Position numbers and translations under genes: made by a program | NCBI GenBank assembly: GCA_947598425.1 | Contig: CANQFH010000059.1 | Span: 1-6,627 of the forward strand | Length of the DNA: 6,627 nt | Source of the DNA: an uncultured Bacilli bacterium | GTDB taxonomy: Bacteria; Bacillota_I; Bacilli_A; RF39; UBA660 | Direction of reading: 5' to 3' | Part shown: positions 5,750 through 6,627 of the stretch, piece after piece | How the letters are laid out: the number at the start of each line of letters is the position of its first letter | How positions within the stretch are numbered: the stretch's first letter is position 1 | Notes under the pieces: generated by a model | What the model was told of the DNA's origin: nothing | The model's input: the letters and a program-made list of their open reading frames with translations, nothing else | Databases searched by the model: none

Positions 5750-6627
5750 TTATACTTGAATTATAAAGGGATCAGATTCACTTCCAGTACCAGATTTAAT
5801 TATGGTAGATTTATCAAGATAAAATACTGGTCGTGCATATTGTTCACTCCTAAATTGACTACCTACCCAACTTAAATCTCCACAAACCGAATCGACATAA
5901 TATATTGTACCACTTTTATATCTAGACATAGTCCATTCGCAAGAGGCCATGGCTCCAGTTTTAATACCATTAATCCATGTCTTTTTTCGTTCACTAGAAG
6001 TAGCAGCTTCGTATGCCCACGAAAAATCACTTTTAACCAAAAGAGCAACTTTATAAGATTCCGTTGATGGTTTTAGTTTATCACCATTGCAATTTGCTGA
6101 TATACCATGTTCTATATTATATAAATCTAAAGTATCACCCGTATTGCCACAAACATCAGCTCCATCGTACCACTTTTTACTAATCATCTTATTTGTCCAA
6201 CTTGTACCATAATTATACTTACTAGAATCTAAATATATTTTTGACGTATCTTCACCGTTTAATTGTTTCTTTAATAAACTTTGACTAAAAAATATATTTG
6301 GTGTAGGATCTTTTACAGGCCATGAATGAAAGTCATGTTCACCATCTATAGTGTAATCTTTTATAATCTTTAATGCTCCGATTTGTCCTGATAATGTATC
6401 ATCTGATTTACCTGAGGTTGCATCCTTAACAATTCCTATTATACGGTACATATATTTATATTTATCTCCTGTACATGTTGCTTTATCATTTGTTCCAAAG
6501 CATATGTAATTATTAACACTGTCTCGATCTCCTTGGAAGCGATACATGCCTCCTTTAATGGTTTTATTTAATCCTAATGGAGATAATTTTTCAATATATG
6601 ATGATGCACTGTTATCTTTTGTTGTAT
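5750..6627 (-). CDS. C-terminal part of a probable exported or surface protein (5' truncated by window), DUF6273-like
   Basis: The frame is open from the right edge to TAA at 5750-5752, giving 291 visible residues. There is an ATG at 6547, but 26 further sense codons precede it to the edge, I see no ribosome binding site that clearly fits it, and the conserved-looking region already begins upstream. A start beyond the window is therefore more likely. The chain has the pattern I associate with a large family of gut Bacillota surface or pilin-like proteins: GGMYRFQG, NNYICFGTN, MYRIIGI, a tryptophan-rich middle, CEWTMSR, and an ending ARPVFYLDKS followed by GTGSESDPFII. I relate it to DUF6273-type domains from memory only. 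Six cysteines occur in short polar contexts and could form disulfides outside the cell. No enzyme motif is recognisable. The N-terminus, where a signal peptide or pilin leader would be, is outside the window. It has no clear link to the kinase downstream. Confidence 0.65.
   Translation of the reverse strand, partial: TTKDNSASSYIEKLSPLGLNKTIKGGMYRFQGDRDSVNNYICFGTNDKATCTGDKYKYMYRIIGIVKDATSGKSDDTLSGQIGALKIIKDYTIDGEHDFHSWPVKDPTPNIFFSQSLLKKQLNGEDTSKIYLDSSKYNYGTSWTNKMISKKWYDGADVCGNTGDTLDLYNIEHGISANCNGDKLKPSTESYKVALLVKSDFSWAYEAATSSERKKTWINGIKTGAMASCEWTMSRYKSGTIYYVDSVCGDLSWVGSQFRSEQYARPVFYLDKSTIIKSGTGSESDPFIIQV

Noticed and set aside
6545..6547. ATG as the true start of the surface-type protein
   Set aside because: The frame continues open for 26 codons to the window edge and the GGMYRFQG motif spans this ATG, so it is more likely an internal methionine.

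Overview
The window is very AT-rich DNA with standard bacterial signals: Shine-Dalgarno sites close to AAGGAGG, sigma-A-type -35/-10 boxes, hairpin terminators and UAG/UAA stops. Together with a class A penicillin-binding protein that sits behind what looks like the end of recU (the Bacillus-type recU-ponA order), this suggests a low-GC Bacillota. An uncultured gut-type Bacilli lineage is my best guess. Every tryptophan codon I checked is TGG and no reading frame needs UGA, so the standard bacterial code fits. Placement below phylum level is inference.

Layout. Positions 1-91 hold the last codons of a plus-strand gene, probably recU (Holliday junction resolvase). It overlaps the start of a complete bifunctional peptidoglycan synthase (78-2618, plus). 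That gene ends in a TTCG-loop terminator which begins inside its stop codon. Everything to the right lies on the minus strand and faces it. Read in the direction of transcription (right to left), there is first the 3' part of a secreted or surface-type protein that runs off the window (5750-6627). Next comes a three-gene phosphorelay operon: a seven-helix membrane hybrid histidine kinase (3809-5656), a free-standing HPt protein (3402-3770) and a single-domain CheY-like receiver (3022-3402). Last is a small predicted lipoprotein (2673-2951) with its own promoter, which overlaps a long inverted repeat.

How the genes work together. The three signalling genes supply each step of a His-Asp-His-Asp relay: kinase H256 to its own receiver D546, then HPt H62, then the free receiver D54. 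No DNA-binding or enzymatic output domain is encoded here, so the last receiver must act by protein contact or return phosphate to the relay. The sequence shows a strong promoter ahead of the kinase and an extended -10 promoter just ahead of the HPt gene, so the two small relay proteins may also be made independently of the kinase.

Three start codons matter for annotation. The PBP (ATG at 78) and the HPt (ATG at 3770) each have an upstream in-frame TTG, but the ribosome binding site lies inside that extension, so the shorter forms are preferred. The surface-type protein has an ATG at 6547, but its frame stays open to the window edge and the gene is best treated as 5'-truncated. No gap between genes exceeds 100 bases. 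I saw no tRNA, rRNA, CRISPR array or insertion sequence.
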